Positions 11,251 to 23,439 of a DNA stretch of 64,000 bases are shown one piece after another. The stretch comes from Steromphala cineraria. Taxonomy: Eukaryota > Mollusca > Gastropoda > Trochida > Trochidae. The stretch's first letter is position 1; each line of letters begins with the position of its first letter. The position numbers and the translations under genes were made by a program. Under the pieces are notes generated by a model. The model ran no database searches and was not told the origin of the DNA. It saw only the letters and a list, made by a program, of their open reading frames with translations. The stretch covers positions 32,969,315 through 33,033,314 of the forward strand of contig OU744730.1 in NCBI GenBank assembly GCA_916613615.1, read 5' to 3'.

Positions 11251-13260
11251 TTGGTTGAGCCATTTCTGCAAAATTGGGAATAAAATATACTGCATCCTGT
11301 CTTTGTTCTATGGAGAATTTATAAGTTTGGAGGAAAAGAATAAATATATAAATCATGGTTCAACATTCTCAGCAACATAACAAAACAAGTGGCAACTAGA
11401 AAGATGTTTTTAGAAGTTGTTATTTAAAACTTGAAATTTCACAGCCTTTTACATTGAACTATCCCTTTGGTTCAACACGATTATCAAATGAGCAAGTAAA
11501 AAGAAATCTCCCGAATTATAAACACACAAGCAAGAAGAGGAATATGTTTATGTGTCTATTATTCTTAGGGTATGCAGTGTTGCTTATAAGACGTGTCAGA
11601 AAGTTGCATACAACATTATGTACCCATTCAAATAATAATTCGTTTTATAATTTCTTTATTGCGGACAATGGCCATTCCTTGTTTGGTCAATGATATTTTT
11701 GGAAATATGGACTTAGGAAAAGCTTTTTACTGTGTTATGTAAACATCATTCAGTTATTCTGATTGATCAAATGTAATATATACTTTTCTTTCTCTTATTC
11801 AGAATATTTAACAAATAAACGTGATTTGTGAAGCCAGTGAAAAAAATAAGAGGTAAACGTTGCAATATTATAGTATCATATCCTTCGAATCAGGATAACA
11901 TACTCACAAGTTTGACCAGCTTATTTATTGAAGATATTTAAACATCATTCTTAGATAAAAACAAAACACGTAAGAAAGCTTTTCATATACTTTAGACAAA
12001 AAAATAATATGTAATATGTGAAAAAAATGCTTTAACGTTTCTAGATATATATACAGAAACAGACGTTTTTCAACGTGTATAAAGTTCAGAATGTACAAAA
12101 ATATAGAATGAGAAAAGAATAGCGAAAACTATAAATGTTTTTCTGGTGAACCACTCAAAAAGTGGGTAAAACAAATATTTAGGATCCATATACGTTCAAA
12201 ATGCAGGAAAATGTATTCAGAAATACAGAAATTCAGAAAATCGGAAATTGTGTCAATGATTAACAAAACATGAAAATCACATTTATGACCTTGATTAACA
12301 TCGAGAACATTTATGTTTACTAAAGCTATTTAAAAGTCACATTTGCAATGTATATTTATATGTATTTTTCAAGTATACGTCAGTGCATGCTTTATTGTAC
12401 TAATTCAAGGAGTCTAGATAGAATCATCTGACCTTATTGCCTGACTTTTAAACAAGAGAAAGAAGAGTCACAAAAATGTTCAGCATTTGGTCCTTCTAAT
12501 TCAAAAGTCTATCCCAACATCATATCTTTTGCTGTTAATAGTAACTTATTGTCTCTTACCAAAGCCAAAGAAAATCTCAACTTCTAAATTGGTACAAAGT
12601 GTTGTTTTTCTTCCTTTGACGTCTCTGCACTGTCTTATATAATTGCCAATTCTGGCTTATATAAACGCAAACACCCATCTTCAAAACAGATTATCTTTCA
12701 ACCCCCTTACCGACTTTCTCTAAGTGTTAATTGGGTCAACAAATCAGGTCAGTAAATGTTTACATATATATACACTAGCTCAAGGGTAATTCTATATCAT
12801 TTCCTGACCAACACATGAAGGACAATAACACGAGTTGGTTATCACTGACATCATCAATTTCTAGTTTTGAAATAGTGGACAATTGTAATTATAACAAGAT
12901 GCTTTACGATAAAAAGCTGATGTTTTTATTCAACAAATGGACCTTTAATAAGTTTAATCTATGTTGCTCCTTTGAGGGATCAACATGATGAAAATTACTT
13001 TTTCTTCATATCCTTGAAATAATTGAACGAAGAAAACTTTTGACCAAGAATTTTTGTCTTGCCCATAACATTGCTAAATTCATTGACTTTGAAATTTTCG
13101 TGCAGGCGGCCTTAAAATAAGAAAAACAAAGTCTTCAATACTTGAACTAAACTCAACAATGAGTAATGGGTAAAGATCATTTGAAGTTATTATAACTTCT
13201 GTATGCCATTTTAAGCGCCCTTGATTCCCCAGCATTTTTGCGTTCTAATTTGGAAGTCCG
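11251..13260. other. Non-coding stretch
   Basis: AT-rich with no supported gene, RNA or repeat. The minus-strand sequence just right of 11250 may extend the L1-like fossil but I could not align it. Confidence 0.45.
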
Positions 13261-13604
13261 AATGCTATGCTATGATATGATATGATATGATATGAAATGA
13301 AATGAAATGAAATGAAATGCTATGCTATGCTATGCTATGCTATGCTATGCTATGCTATGCTATGAAATGAAATGAAATGAAATGAAATGAAATGCTATGC
13401 TATGCTATGCTATGCTATGCTATGCTATGCTATGCTATGCTATGCTATGCTATGTTATGCTATGCTATGCTCTGCTCTGCTATGCTATGCTATGCTATGC
13501 TATGCTATGCTATGAAATGAAATGAAATGCTATGCTATGCTATGCTATGCTATGCTATGCTATGCTATGCTATGCTATGCTATGCTATGCTATGCTATGC
13601 TATA
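13261..13604. repeat. Pentanucleotide array of alternating TATGC, TATGA and AAATG blocks
   Basis: About 340 bp of uninterrupted 5-nt units. The order is TATGC, TATGA, AAATG, then long TATGC blocks interrupted by two further AAATG blocks (about 13365-13393 and 13514-13529). The recurrence of the same block order implies segmental duplication inside the array as well as slippage. Confidence 0.95.
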
Positions 13605-16115
13605 TTACCATCAGACTAGAGTAAAATGATTGTATAACTGAAGCATATTTTCTTATTTATTGATTGTAGAAATTTCTGGGTTTTTTTGGACAGATTCAAT
13701 ACACGGGTCAAACAGGGACAGCGTTGCATTACTGGTTCGAATGTTATGTTTGTAGTTTCCTTACATTATCGTTACAATATTTAAACTCCAGTATTCTTAT
13801 CAGAGCAGCTGCTTAAAATGTACCTTTCGCTATGAAATATGACATTGCTTTCAGAATTGAGTATAAACTTTCGTCGAGTGATACAAAATATACAGCCTTG
13901 TTGAACAGATTTCAAGTTAGCCTTCCAATAATTGCATGAGTGTTTGGCAAGTCTCGAAGCGCTGGGGCAGTTTGGTATTGACCAGTGGTTATCGTTCTGA
14001 CATTCTCTCCGGACAACGAGGTTATTCCTAAGGACCCTTGACCACTTGACCGATACGATAGCTACACTAGGCAAACTCAATTCATCAGCTTTACTCTGAT
14101 ATCAGCTGGCAAGGGCTTATGTAAAAGGAAAAGGAATTAGTTGGTTTTTATTCATAAATAAATTTTCATATACATCGATGAGAATATTTCTTGTTACTTT
14201 CTTGGTATTTCGGCGTGATCCTTCTTCTTACATCAAAAAAATGTTTGTCTATTAAAATGCGCTATGAATATTTGAATAGCCTATCATTTAAGCGGGTTCA
14301 AGAGAAAACACGATCTATATCCGATTATTGTTAAACAATTTAAAATTAAATAAATCACGACCCGAATATTCAATCGCATAATTCAATGATTTACGCTGTT
14401 TTTGAAAAAACAGTATGACACTTTTGCTCGTTTGAGATGATCCGAGAGTTCAAGAACGTACTGTTTTCAGATTTTTCAGCAAAACGATATTTCATTTAGT
14501 TTGTAAGAAGGCATCGGAACTCATTTTCTAAACTATAAATTTCAATTAAAGCCTTAAAAGATCTTGATCAAAGGTTTTGAATTAAATACCAACTTTAGCC
14601 AGTATCATATATATAGTAAAAAATATGATTTTAAAATGAATTTTTGCTGATTGGGCTTTAAACTTATATCCTGCATGCTTGCAAACTCTCAAGGAGAAAA
14701 TAATGGATACCAAAGAGAATGTTTGGTTCTTATTAATGGAGTTAATTTATAAACGTGAACTTTAGTCATATACCAATTGATTTAATAAAAAATAACATGA
14801 TGATTAGTAAAATAATAATGAACAGAAATAAACAGAAACCAGATGGGTTGTAGCCTTGAAATAGTTTAGTGTCATCAATCACGGAAGTAATTATAGTAGA
14901 AGCATTCTTATCAGAACTAATGGTATCATCTGTGTTTTCTTCTCATATTTCATCATTATCTTGTTTTTAAGCAAAATCGTAGATAAATTTTTTTTATGAA
15001 ATAGGATTTCGATTGCAAAAACGGCCCTTTACCTCAAAGTGCCAGTACGTATTTCAGTTGTTTTTGTTTACTATGTGATCAACCGTGAAACTATCATTTC
15101 AACATTTCATATCAGATGATTTCATATGGCGACAATTCCAACATTCTGTTTGAATCACCTCGAATGTGATATCATACAACATACGTGGGTTGGGTGGGGT
15201 TTTTTTTTTGCATTTTTCGGAAAAAATATTTTTTGATGGTAAACAGTAATAGGCTGTAAAGACGAAACCCGAGAAAGTTGGCAACAATGCAATGGAAAGG
15301 ATAATTTGGCATTAAAATCAATCAAACTTGCTCAACCTGTTTGGATACGTTATCATTATTTCCTTCAAATATGCCACTAGACATCATTTAAGCTTTGATT
15401 TTAAAAAAGGCACCCACAGATGTTGAAACTAAAAGCTGCTTTTGCGGATATCTATGAATATGGACATTATAAACACTTCTAGTCAGTCATTGGCACCCTG
15501 ACGTTATTAAATTCCTAACTTTCTTATTATTTCCAGGACATATGTTACGAGAATGTATCAGTAAATCACAAATCTGCCTCAACGAGAGCAAATCGCACGA
15601 CTGAGTGTAATAACATCAATCAGAGAAAATGACCGTATTGGGGTTTATTCGGCCGCACGGCATGGTGTACTCGAGAACTAAAATAAGACATCGCAGAAAC
15701 GGATCCGCACTTAACTACCGACGTCGTATCATAGAACATGAGAACATGCTATAGATCACATAGAACACATCAAATACCTTCATGGGGGTATCTGACAGAG
15801 ATATATTGATATGGACACAGAATGCTAACCTGGCCCTAAACTTTGACAAATGCATACCAAATTCGCATCAACTATACATATTTCCACCAAGGGACTATAT
15901 ATGAGTAATGGTCGGCACACCTCGTGACTAGCGTATTCCATTAACTTGACATGCATCAAATCAAGCAGCGCTGACCTCTGTCAGTTGATTTGTACGGAAA
16001 TGGTATTTAACTATTAAGACATGCCTATTGATATAGCAAATATCATGAAAATTCTTGGGGTTTTAAGTAACGTGTGTTTAACAATAATTGGTTTTAATTT
16101 TTAAGAATCAACGCG
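13605..16115. other. Non-coding stretch with one exon-like acceptor
   Basis: No complete gene. A strong 3' splice acceptor (TTATTATTTCCAG, ending about 15537) precedes 32 open codons (DICYENVSVNHKSAS...) before a stop. With no partner exon visible this is only a hint. Confidence 0.4.
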
Positions 16116-16119
16116 TTAA

Positions 16120-16477
16120 AGGAGCAGTTGCACGTTTTTTGACAATTTTATATTTTCAATTTTCACTGATAATTGTACGTTTATGGTAAATGTATAACTT
16201 TGATGTCACAAATCTCATTACACAAACCAATCGTCCACAGTCAGAGAACAAATTATAGAGATTCACATAAAATCCATTGGCAGCCATTTTTGTGTGAACA
16301 CTTTTAATTCATTTTGTGTAAGAAAAGGAATAGCATGGGTTAACTTTACATTATGTGTTTGATTTATGACTGCTTCATTTACATGTAGTTTAAATACATT
16401 GTCTTTAGATTGAAACCATTAATTTTCATTATCCTGACATTACCTTATAATTCCCTTAAACACGTGCTACTGCCCCT
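16120..16477 (+). mobile_element. TTAA MITE family M1, copy B (358 bp)
   Basis: Collinear with copy A over its whole length. TTAA lies at 16116-16119 and 16478-16481. The left end is diverged (AGGAGCAGTTGCACG); the right end is intact (CGTGCTACTGCCCCT). Confidence 0.9.
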
Positions 16478-17091
16478 TTAAGAAGGCCAACAGATAACCT
16501 TTTTGATGCAATAAACATTGAAAACGTGATGTTTAATGTGTTTATATTTCTTTATTAATGGAAAATTACAAATTATCATCATTATTCATCACTTTTATTA
16601 TGGTGATGGATAGAAAGCGCTGAATATGTCGAAATGACCGTACACAAATAACTAATGATAAGACTTTAGCGCACCAAATTGGCTTGCACTTTTGAAAGAA
16701 TAAGTTTCAAACAAGTTTATGCAATTACACTCATGTAAGTCGGTTAACTAGTTATTGCCGGGGGCGCTGACCCTAATATTACACCCCTTATCCGATAAAT
16801 ATTGATTTATCTGCAATAATGTGAAATTGACATCCTTTTCATGACATTGTCAGATCGTATTTCTGTTATTGTGTTTGAGAACTTTATTGACATACTAGAA
16901 TACGTCTATGTAAGAATTTATATTCTTAAATATGGACAGAAAAGATTAGGGTGTCTTATCAAATTAGGTTATGATTACTGTACACGTTTGTGTTATATTT
17001 AGTTTGACATTTATCTTCAGCTATTGGTTATCTTTATTGTTAGTTGAAGTTGAAGCATGGATGTACCATAGTACTGATCTTCATATATATA

Positions 17092-17300
17092 TGACGTCAT
17101 TGTATGTGACGTCATGCGCTTTCTCTTCATAAGCCTAATGATGGAATACTACCTGTGGGTGCATGTTTATGTAAACGATACAAGATATAGCATATAGGCA
17201 TATCTAATCTTTCTTATGACGTCATATATTGTTGCACCTTTATGTCCATAAGCCATGGTACCTGTGATTGCCTGTTTATGTTAACGATGCGATATTTGGC
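17092..17300. repeat. Tandem duplication with three CRE palindromes
   Basis: Two diverged ~110-bp copies (about 17105-17200 and 17215-17305) share ATAAGCC, TACCTGTG, TGCATGTTTATG or TGCCTGTTTATG, and AACGATAC or AACGATGC. Full TGACGTCA palindromes (consensus cAMP-response element) occur at 17092-17099, 17107-17114 and 17217-17224, about 2.3 kb upstream of the GPCR start. Whether they act as CREs is unknown. Confidence 0.6.
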
Positions 17301-17734
17301 TTATTATAAAGAAAATTAGCTGTTAATTTTATAATTAATCTGTTCTGTCTACATTTGACGATAACAATCAATCTCATTGAAATCAGATGAAACTTATCAT
17401 TCGTACCCCAGATGTATCTGATATGAGTATTGCGCTATTTTAGTCGCGTCGGGGGACATTTGGACTCCAGCAGGTTAACAATGAGTTAAGAAAGCCATCG
17501 CCATAGTGTGTATTTGATCTTTGTTTGCATTTTGTTCATTTCTGAAGTTTTATTGGATGTGCTTGTTTGATATTTTTGTATACATCCTGGTCGATAATAG
17601 TTTAATCATCTAGTTTTAGTGTTCGCTACTTCCAAGAAATATTAGGTATATCAACATAAGTCTGACGATCATTTTGTACTCGATAAAAACGTTTTATCCC
17701 AAGTATAAGATAATATGTAGTGAACACTTAACGT

Positions 17735-18055
17735 TGTTTTCCTAATACCAGGTTTATTTCATTAAGTAAAAATTGGGTAAAGTTTATATTTCACGTGGCG
17801 AAATAAACCTGTTAATTTGGAAAGCTACATTAAGTATTCTATTTAATTTTAATGAAATATGTAATAAATATGACTTTAAAAAGGAAAGTTACCCCATTTG
17901 TTCACATAGCGGAAAGTAGTTCCGGCACCTGACCAGTGACGATATAATATATCGTCACTGGTCACATTGAAAATATAATATATCGTTACTGTTGTATGTA
18001 TTTCACTTATAAAACCCAGTATTTCATCGCTGATCATATAATAAAATTCCATATT
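17735..18055 (-). mobile_element. Dispersed repeat family R1, copy 2 (inverted relative to copy 1)
   Basis: The reverse complement matches 5528-5905 along most of its length. Here the palindrome is nearly perfect: GACCAGTGACGATAT (17931-17945), a 3-nt spacer, and its complement (17949-17963). The second hairpin (CCAGGTTTATTTC... / GAAATAAACCTG) is more decayed than in copy 1. Confidence 0.7.
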
Positions 18056-19474
18056 GGTGTACAATGAAGTTAATGTTCGTAGATTGAGGTGGTCACTAAT
18101 TAAGTTTGTTAGTTGGCCTATAGTTAACGAAAAGTAGGCAGTCATATATATTTTCCCATGGATGAAATGAACAGTGCGAAATTATCTGAACTTTAATTTT
18201 ATGGGGTTTTTTTTTCAATAAATTTATGAACGTTTCTTGAGTTATAACCTATATTCAGATCGCTAGCTTGCAAAAGGGGATTGAAGTTGGTAAACATGTA
18301 TATCTGATTATTATTTGGGCCTGACTATCTCATAAAAGGGTACAAGTACACCGAGATTCATTTGCAAGTAGGAATGTCTGGTCAAATTGTACATTGACAG
18401 ATGTTAAAGACGGCTATCGGTTTAGTATACCAAATGCATGCTCAAGACATTCTAAGCAGAAAATGACCATTTGGTATGCAACTTCTCATATGCTTAATCA
18501 TTCATTTCAGGTTTTAACTGCTACATCGACCCTTGTCCTCTTGGCACCGTCGGCTAATTCCAGAGAGATGTCTGCGGAAACGGTAAACAGACCAAAGAGC
18601 CACGAGAGGTCCACGGTGTAGTAACTTGACTTACATCACTCGTTCTTAAGGATACAAGCCTTCACTTTACAGCACAAGGCCGGTCTGTAAGGATTAAAGA
18701 CTGAGTAGCATCTCGTGTTTATATTTCTGAAGTTGTTGGTTTATATGATAGATAAGATAGGGAGAGATTTCAACAAGACCGTGTCTAAGTGTACAGGACT
18801 CTCTTCATGAAAGACTTACAAGGAATCGTCCTTTTGATTGCAAGGCCAGCGGTCTTAATTCTCGTTGAGGAAAGAGTGTTGATTTGAGGTCTTTCTTAGA
18901 AACTGAAGAAACTTTCGTTAACATTCGTCAGTGTCTTGTACGTATGAAAACAAGTGTGCCTAAGAATGTGTTTGAATCCTGAAAGTAATTTGAACGAACT
19001 TATCTAATTATTTGAATGAACAAGGACACTTAAAGAGTTAAGATTTCATTTGGGACAGTTTACATCAAGTTTTACTCCTTGAAAGAGAATGGAAAACATT
19101 GATTGTGCTCATTAAGTGTGCTTCTTATACTGGAAAGAGGACTAAGAATCATTGACAACTACTACAGTGGACCACACGCTCTGAAATGAAAGAAGGACAG
19201 AGTTACAACAGAATACCTATGAGTATTCCTCTTAAAACAAGGAACTTGTGTCCTAATGAATTTTGTCGGAATAACGTCTACTTTTTCTCTCAGCGCCTAT
19301 TACATTCTCAGTTTATATAATAGACTGTAAATGTAATACAACTGAGTGTGTCAAAACGGTCTCCCTAATAATAGAACTAGAAGCCAGAATAACCGAAATC
19401 AAAGGGACAATTGCTTACCTTAAGAACGGACATTGTATATTCTCAACTCTTTTATACATTTATCCCTTATTCAG
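18056..19474 (+). other. Upstream region of the GPCR gene, possible 5' UTR exon(s)
   Basis: Composition is less AT-extreme than the flanks. A plausible acceptor (TTCATTTCAG, ending about 18510) begins a segment that could be non-coding exon. Just before the GPCR start codon, a pyrimidine-rich tract ends in TTATTCAG (AG at 19473-19474), so the coding exon probably begins at 19475 after a 5' UTR intron. No TATA box or start site can be placed. Confidence 0.35.
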
Positions 19475-19479
19475 GCAAA

Positions 19480-20292
19480 ATGATAACCACTTCTTCAACG
19501 CTATCAAACAGGACGTTGGCCTATTATACAAGGTCAGTTGAAGAATCTCATTACCTCCACTCAATGACTGATATAGATCCTCACATTGGATTCCTGTTGT
19601 TCTATTACGGCATCGTCATCCCTGTTGCATATATCGGCAACCTCTTCACCTTCATCATCGTCTGCAAGTTGTCAAAGTATCGAGACAGCGTTCCAGATAC
19701 GTTGATCGGCGGACTGGCGTTAAATGACGTTTTGACGGCAATCGTTGTCTTTACGCCAAGCATCATAGCATCAATTCGAGGCGAATACTTCGATAGCAGG
19801 ATTTTCTGTGAGTTCAGCTCTGTTACCGTAGTATGGTACATCTACACTACATTTGCTATCATCGTCCTTATCAACGTCGACCGGTGGATTGCAATAACTA
19901 AACCCTTTGTCTACAAACGTTTGAACCCGACGCCAATCAAAATCAAAGCTATAATTGGAGTGCAGGGTTTATTCTGCCTCCTTCTAGCTTCCGTACCTCT
20001 GTCTATGTATCCTGTGCGACTCAAGGCTGGATGGTACTGCGCGCTTACGGATACGTCAAAAGCGGATATGACGTCACACGGAAGTGCCGTCATGGAGATC
20101 GTCTACATTACTATCATTCTTCTCATCGTCGGGATCATAATTCTCGTCGGGTGCAATATCAGTATCGCTTACGAACTCAACAAGAAGAAAATATTTCAAC
20201 CCAATAGCCCGGAGACTGAACGAAAGAAGAAGTTTGCGAAGCTAATGGGAGTGGTCGCCATCTTGTTTCTTCTCACGTGGTTACCAAATTTG
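19480..20292 (+). CDS. Prostanoid-receptor-like class A GPCR, exon 1 (residues 1-271)
   Basis: Seven-transmembrane receptor of the plasma membrane, expected to couple to G proteins. The start ATG (context CAAAATGA) lies six bases after a likely 3' splice site. N10-R-T is a glycosylation sequon. TM1 spans about 37-62 (GN at 53-54), TM2 about 74-98 (LALND, D83), and TM3 about 110-133 with C110, closing in DRW (134-136) rather than DRY. TM4 runs about 155-176 and lacks the usual tryptophan. Loop 2 has C187 in G-W-Y-C. TM5 is about 205-230 with C225-N226 as in prostanoid receptors. TM6 is about 252-271, with TWLP at 266-269. The exon ends TTG|GTATGT, a phase-0 donor. Ligand unknown; the prostanoid link is inferred from motifs. 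Confidence 0.9.
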
Positions 20293-20603
20293 GTATGTAT
20301 ACGTTTATCTTCTATTTCAAATATTGAATCATTGTTTTCGTTAACGTTAATACCATTTTTTTTTGTTAAATTGTAATAATTGGATAACATAGCCTGTAAT
20401 AGTACGAATTCTTCGATCTTGTACTTTTCACCAAGAAACTTTTTACGAAAATGTACAAGAATTTGTATATTGGAGACAGTGAGACGCCAAGATAAACCAT
20501 GTAACGTTTTTCACTATCATAATAGTTTGTATCTCTTGCCCATCGATAAGATAACGCACAGTATCAGCATGTTGTTCATCTAAAGCCTTACATTAAGCAT
20601 AAA

Positions 20604-20813
20604 TCCATGCATCTTCCTACGCAGAACCTAAAACGCCAGTTTCCAAACTGTCAGTGTTATGCCTTGCTGCATAACCTTGAGTTTTCTGTGCTTGCTCTCT
20701 AGTCTGTAGGGGCACTATAGCAGCACAGAAAAGTAAAGGCTCTGCAGCAAGGCATAAAATGACAGTTCGGAAACTGGCGTTTTAGGCTCTGCGTAGGAAG
20801 ATGAAATCCATGG
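20604..20813. mobile_element. Fold-back element with ~90-bp arms (family F1)
   Basis: The left arm (20604-20692) and right arm (about 20720-20813) are inverted copies with a few mismatches and one short indel; the spacer is about 27 nt. Both arms contain the word CTGGCGTTTTAGG (or its complement) and GCAGCAAGGCATAA. A third, partial copy abuts the microsatellite at 22508-22603. No target duplication was found. Confidence 0.8.
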
Positions 20814-22507
20814 TTATGTTTGTAAACGTATTTTTTGTGAAAGTGATTAGTGTCATCGGAGGTCAAAAGTATATCAATCAAATTCAACGAATATCATTAA
20901 TCACTGCGCAAAATTATTTCATTATTTTTGTGTGGAAATAGATTGGATTGTTTCGTGTCATTTTCAAGACACACATTTGGAATGCCCTTAGTAATTCATA
21001 TAACTGTTTTTTGTTAACAACATCTGCCCTTTAGCTTGAGATATTTATCAAACCCGAGTTTGCAATTTGTTTAAATGTCAATGGTTATTAAAATAATTCT
21101 GATCATGTAATGAGGTTCTAGACACTTCTTGCTTCGTTTTATACTTGGTAACCCTATTTCAAATTAAGGTGGAAATTAAACATTTAAATCAAATATTTAA
21201 AATAATTGAATCTATTATGGGATAATTATCAAAAGTTAATTTAATTCATTTTTCAACATTGGTACATATCAGCGCGCTGTTTTCGAACTTCGTTTTAGTA
21301 AACCTTATTTGAAAACGATGCGTTAAAAAAGTTAATTGGAAATCTGTTTACATCTTGCTGAAAAGAATGATGAGCCATTGCTTTTATGTGTTACTAATTG
21401 AAATTATCGTTTTGATTGTTTCATGATAAGGTTCGAAATGAGTTTTAAGTATAAAATGTTTATGCTGAACGCATTAATTAATTTCATCAAATATATTTCT
21501 TCACATCGATCAATCATTTGTGTCTTTGTGAAATTAAAATGATAAAAGTATAAATGACATACAAAAACTTATTGATTTAATGAATTTAATTATGTAAGTT
21601 CTAAAATACACTAATTTTTTCCAAAATACCAAATTTTCGCTAATTGAAACTAATGGATTCCTTTTTATTTCGTGTTTATTCGTTGTAAGGATTTAGAAAT
21701 AGCAAATAGCCAAGTTAAAGATGTACATGAATTGGAACACGTGCGAAAAACAAATAAAAATGGAGTCGGTGGTTAATTTCACCCGTGCAGCACGCTGAAA
21801 TATACAAGTATCCACAATCATGACAATGCATGACCAACGTCAATGGCGCTACCGTTGACACAAATCACGGGTTTAGTATACTGAGTGATATTTTCCACAC
21901 ACGATTAAGACCTATCAACTTACAAATTATCGACTTATCAAATAATATTATTGAATTAATGACTAATGGCAAGTGATTATGACATAATTGAATAACGTTT
22001 GGACCTAGCTGACCCACAAGGAATCTTGGGAGGGAAATATGCGCTAAGATTTCTAATTTCAATATAGTACCTCAATTCGCCCGAATATATCTCTAGAGTG
22101 TAACAACAGTATTTTGTTGTTTGGTTAAAAAAAATCCCCTCTGTATATCTGTACGTTTCTTGTGTGCCTGCAAATTCATAGCAAGAGAAGAAAAACATGT
22201 TTCACTATTGTTATGCTTATGTAACTGTCCCCACTTTTCCTAATGCCATAAGTGCTCAAGCCCCAACCAATACTACTGTTGTTTTGCTATTGCTCTAACA
22301 ACAAAACTACTACATGTTAATCTACATCGCTGCTGTTAGGTCTACCATCACTACTTATATAATTCTCTTCAGTCCCATTTCCCTCTCTTTTACGTCTTCT
22401 TTTTCTCTTCTATTACTCATCTACAAGAACAAATATTAAACATCTTCTTCTTTATAAGTAATCTTCTCTTAACCTGTTATTATTATCTTTTGTTGGGACA
22501 ATCGCCT

Positions 22508-22603
22508 GTAGGGGCGCTGTTATCAGCAAAGAAAACTCATGGGTCGCGATCGGCAGCAAGGCATAAAACTGACAGTTCGGAAATAGAGTTTGTGTAGAAA
22601 GAT
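22508..22603 (+). mobile_element. Partial F1 copy joined to a microsatellite
   Basis: Matches the right arm of the 20604-20813 fold-back: CTGTAGGGGC, AGCAAGGCATAAAA and GACAGTTCGGAAA occur in the same order. Homology stops at AAGATG, exactly where the (CTA)n tract begins. Confidence 0.7.
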
Positions 22604-22619
22604 GCTACTACTACTACTT

Positions 22620-22712
<93 letters not shown>

Positions 22713-22749
22713 TACTTCTACTATACTACTACTACTACTACTACTACGA
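22604..22749. repeat. (CTA)n microsatellite
   Basis: About 145 bp of CTA repeats with a few interruptions. It yields a fortuitous polyleucine reading frame that is not a gene. Confidence 0.97.
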
Positions 22750-23439
22750 CTTTTACTATAACTATTCGATATATATCCATTATAGGTATGTTTAAATTGC
22801 TTTCGTAACGTCTTTAACGACATTCACCATTAATCAACAACATCAATAACACTAATTAATTAATAGCATACTTTACTACATAAATACAGCTTGGTCACAT
22901 TAGTAGACATATCAATCGCTCAACCATTACGGATCAAGTGTTATTAATGAAACAAGTTATTATATAAAGTGCATGTTGTTTTCGTGCCCCATTTGCGGTG
23001 ACAAAGGATTCTCTCTTGCACATCACGTTTTTCTGAACTAGTTATAAACAATTGAGGATATTGAGTCCAAACACTCGTTTAGAGTAGATGGGTTAATCAC
23101 GTGTCTGGGTAATTGTAAAAGTGTGCCTTGAGAATTGCACGAAACGAAACATTCCATCTAAAGTGTTTGCAAAATTGAAGGGAGCGGTTATTGTTTTTCT
23201 GTACTTATTTGACACAAATGTACCGTTATACAAGAGGCGAAAATGATGATGTTACGAAACATATCTCGTATCATTTGCAGGCCTAGAATGTGTGTGGTTT
23301 GACTTTAAAAACAAAGATCATAGTACAATCATCATAAAATTTAAATGTTTCGTTTGGTTTTATATTAGTTTGTGTAGTTAAAAGCGTCAAGGGTTACCTA
23401 ATACTGTTGTCCTTGCATAACTACTACTTTAAGTATGAT

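Noticed and set aside
17876..18145. 89-codon minus-strand ORF
   Set aside because: It overlaps the second R1 copy and reads through its palindrome.
22590..22808. Polyleucine ORF
   Set aside because: It is the translation of the (CTA)n microsatellite.
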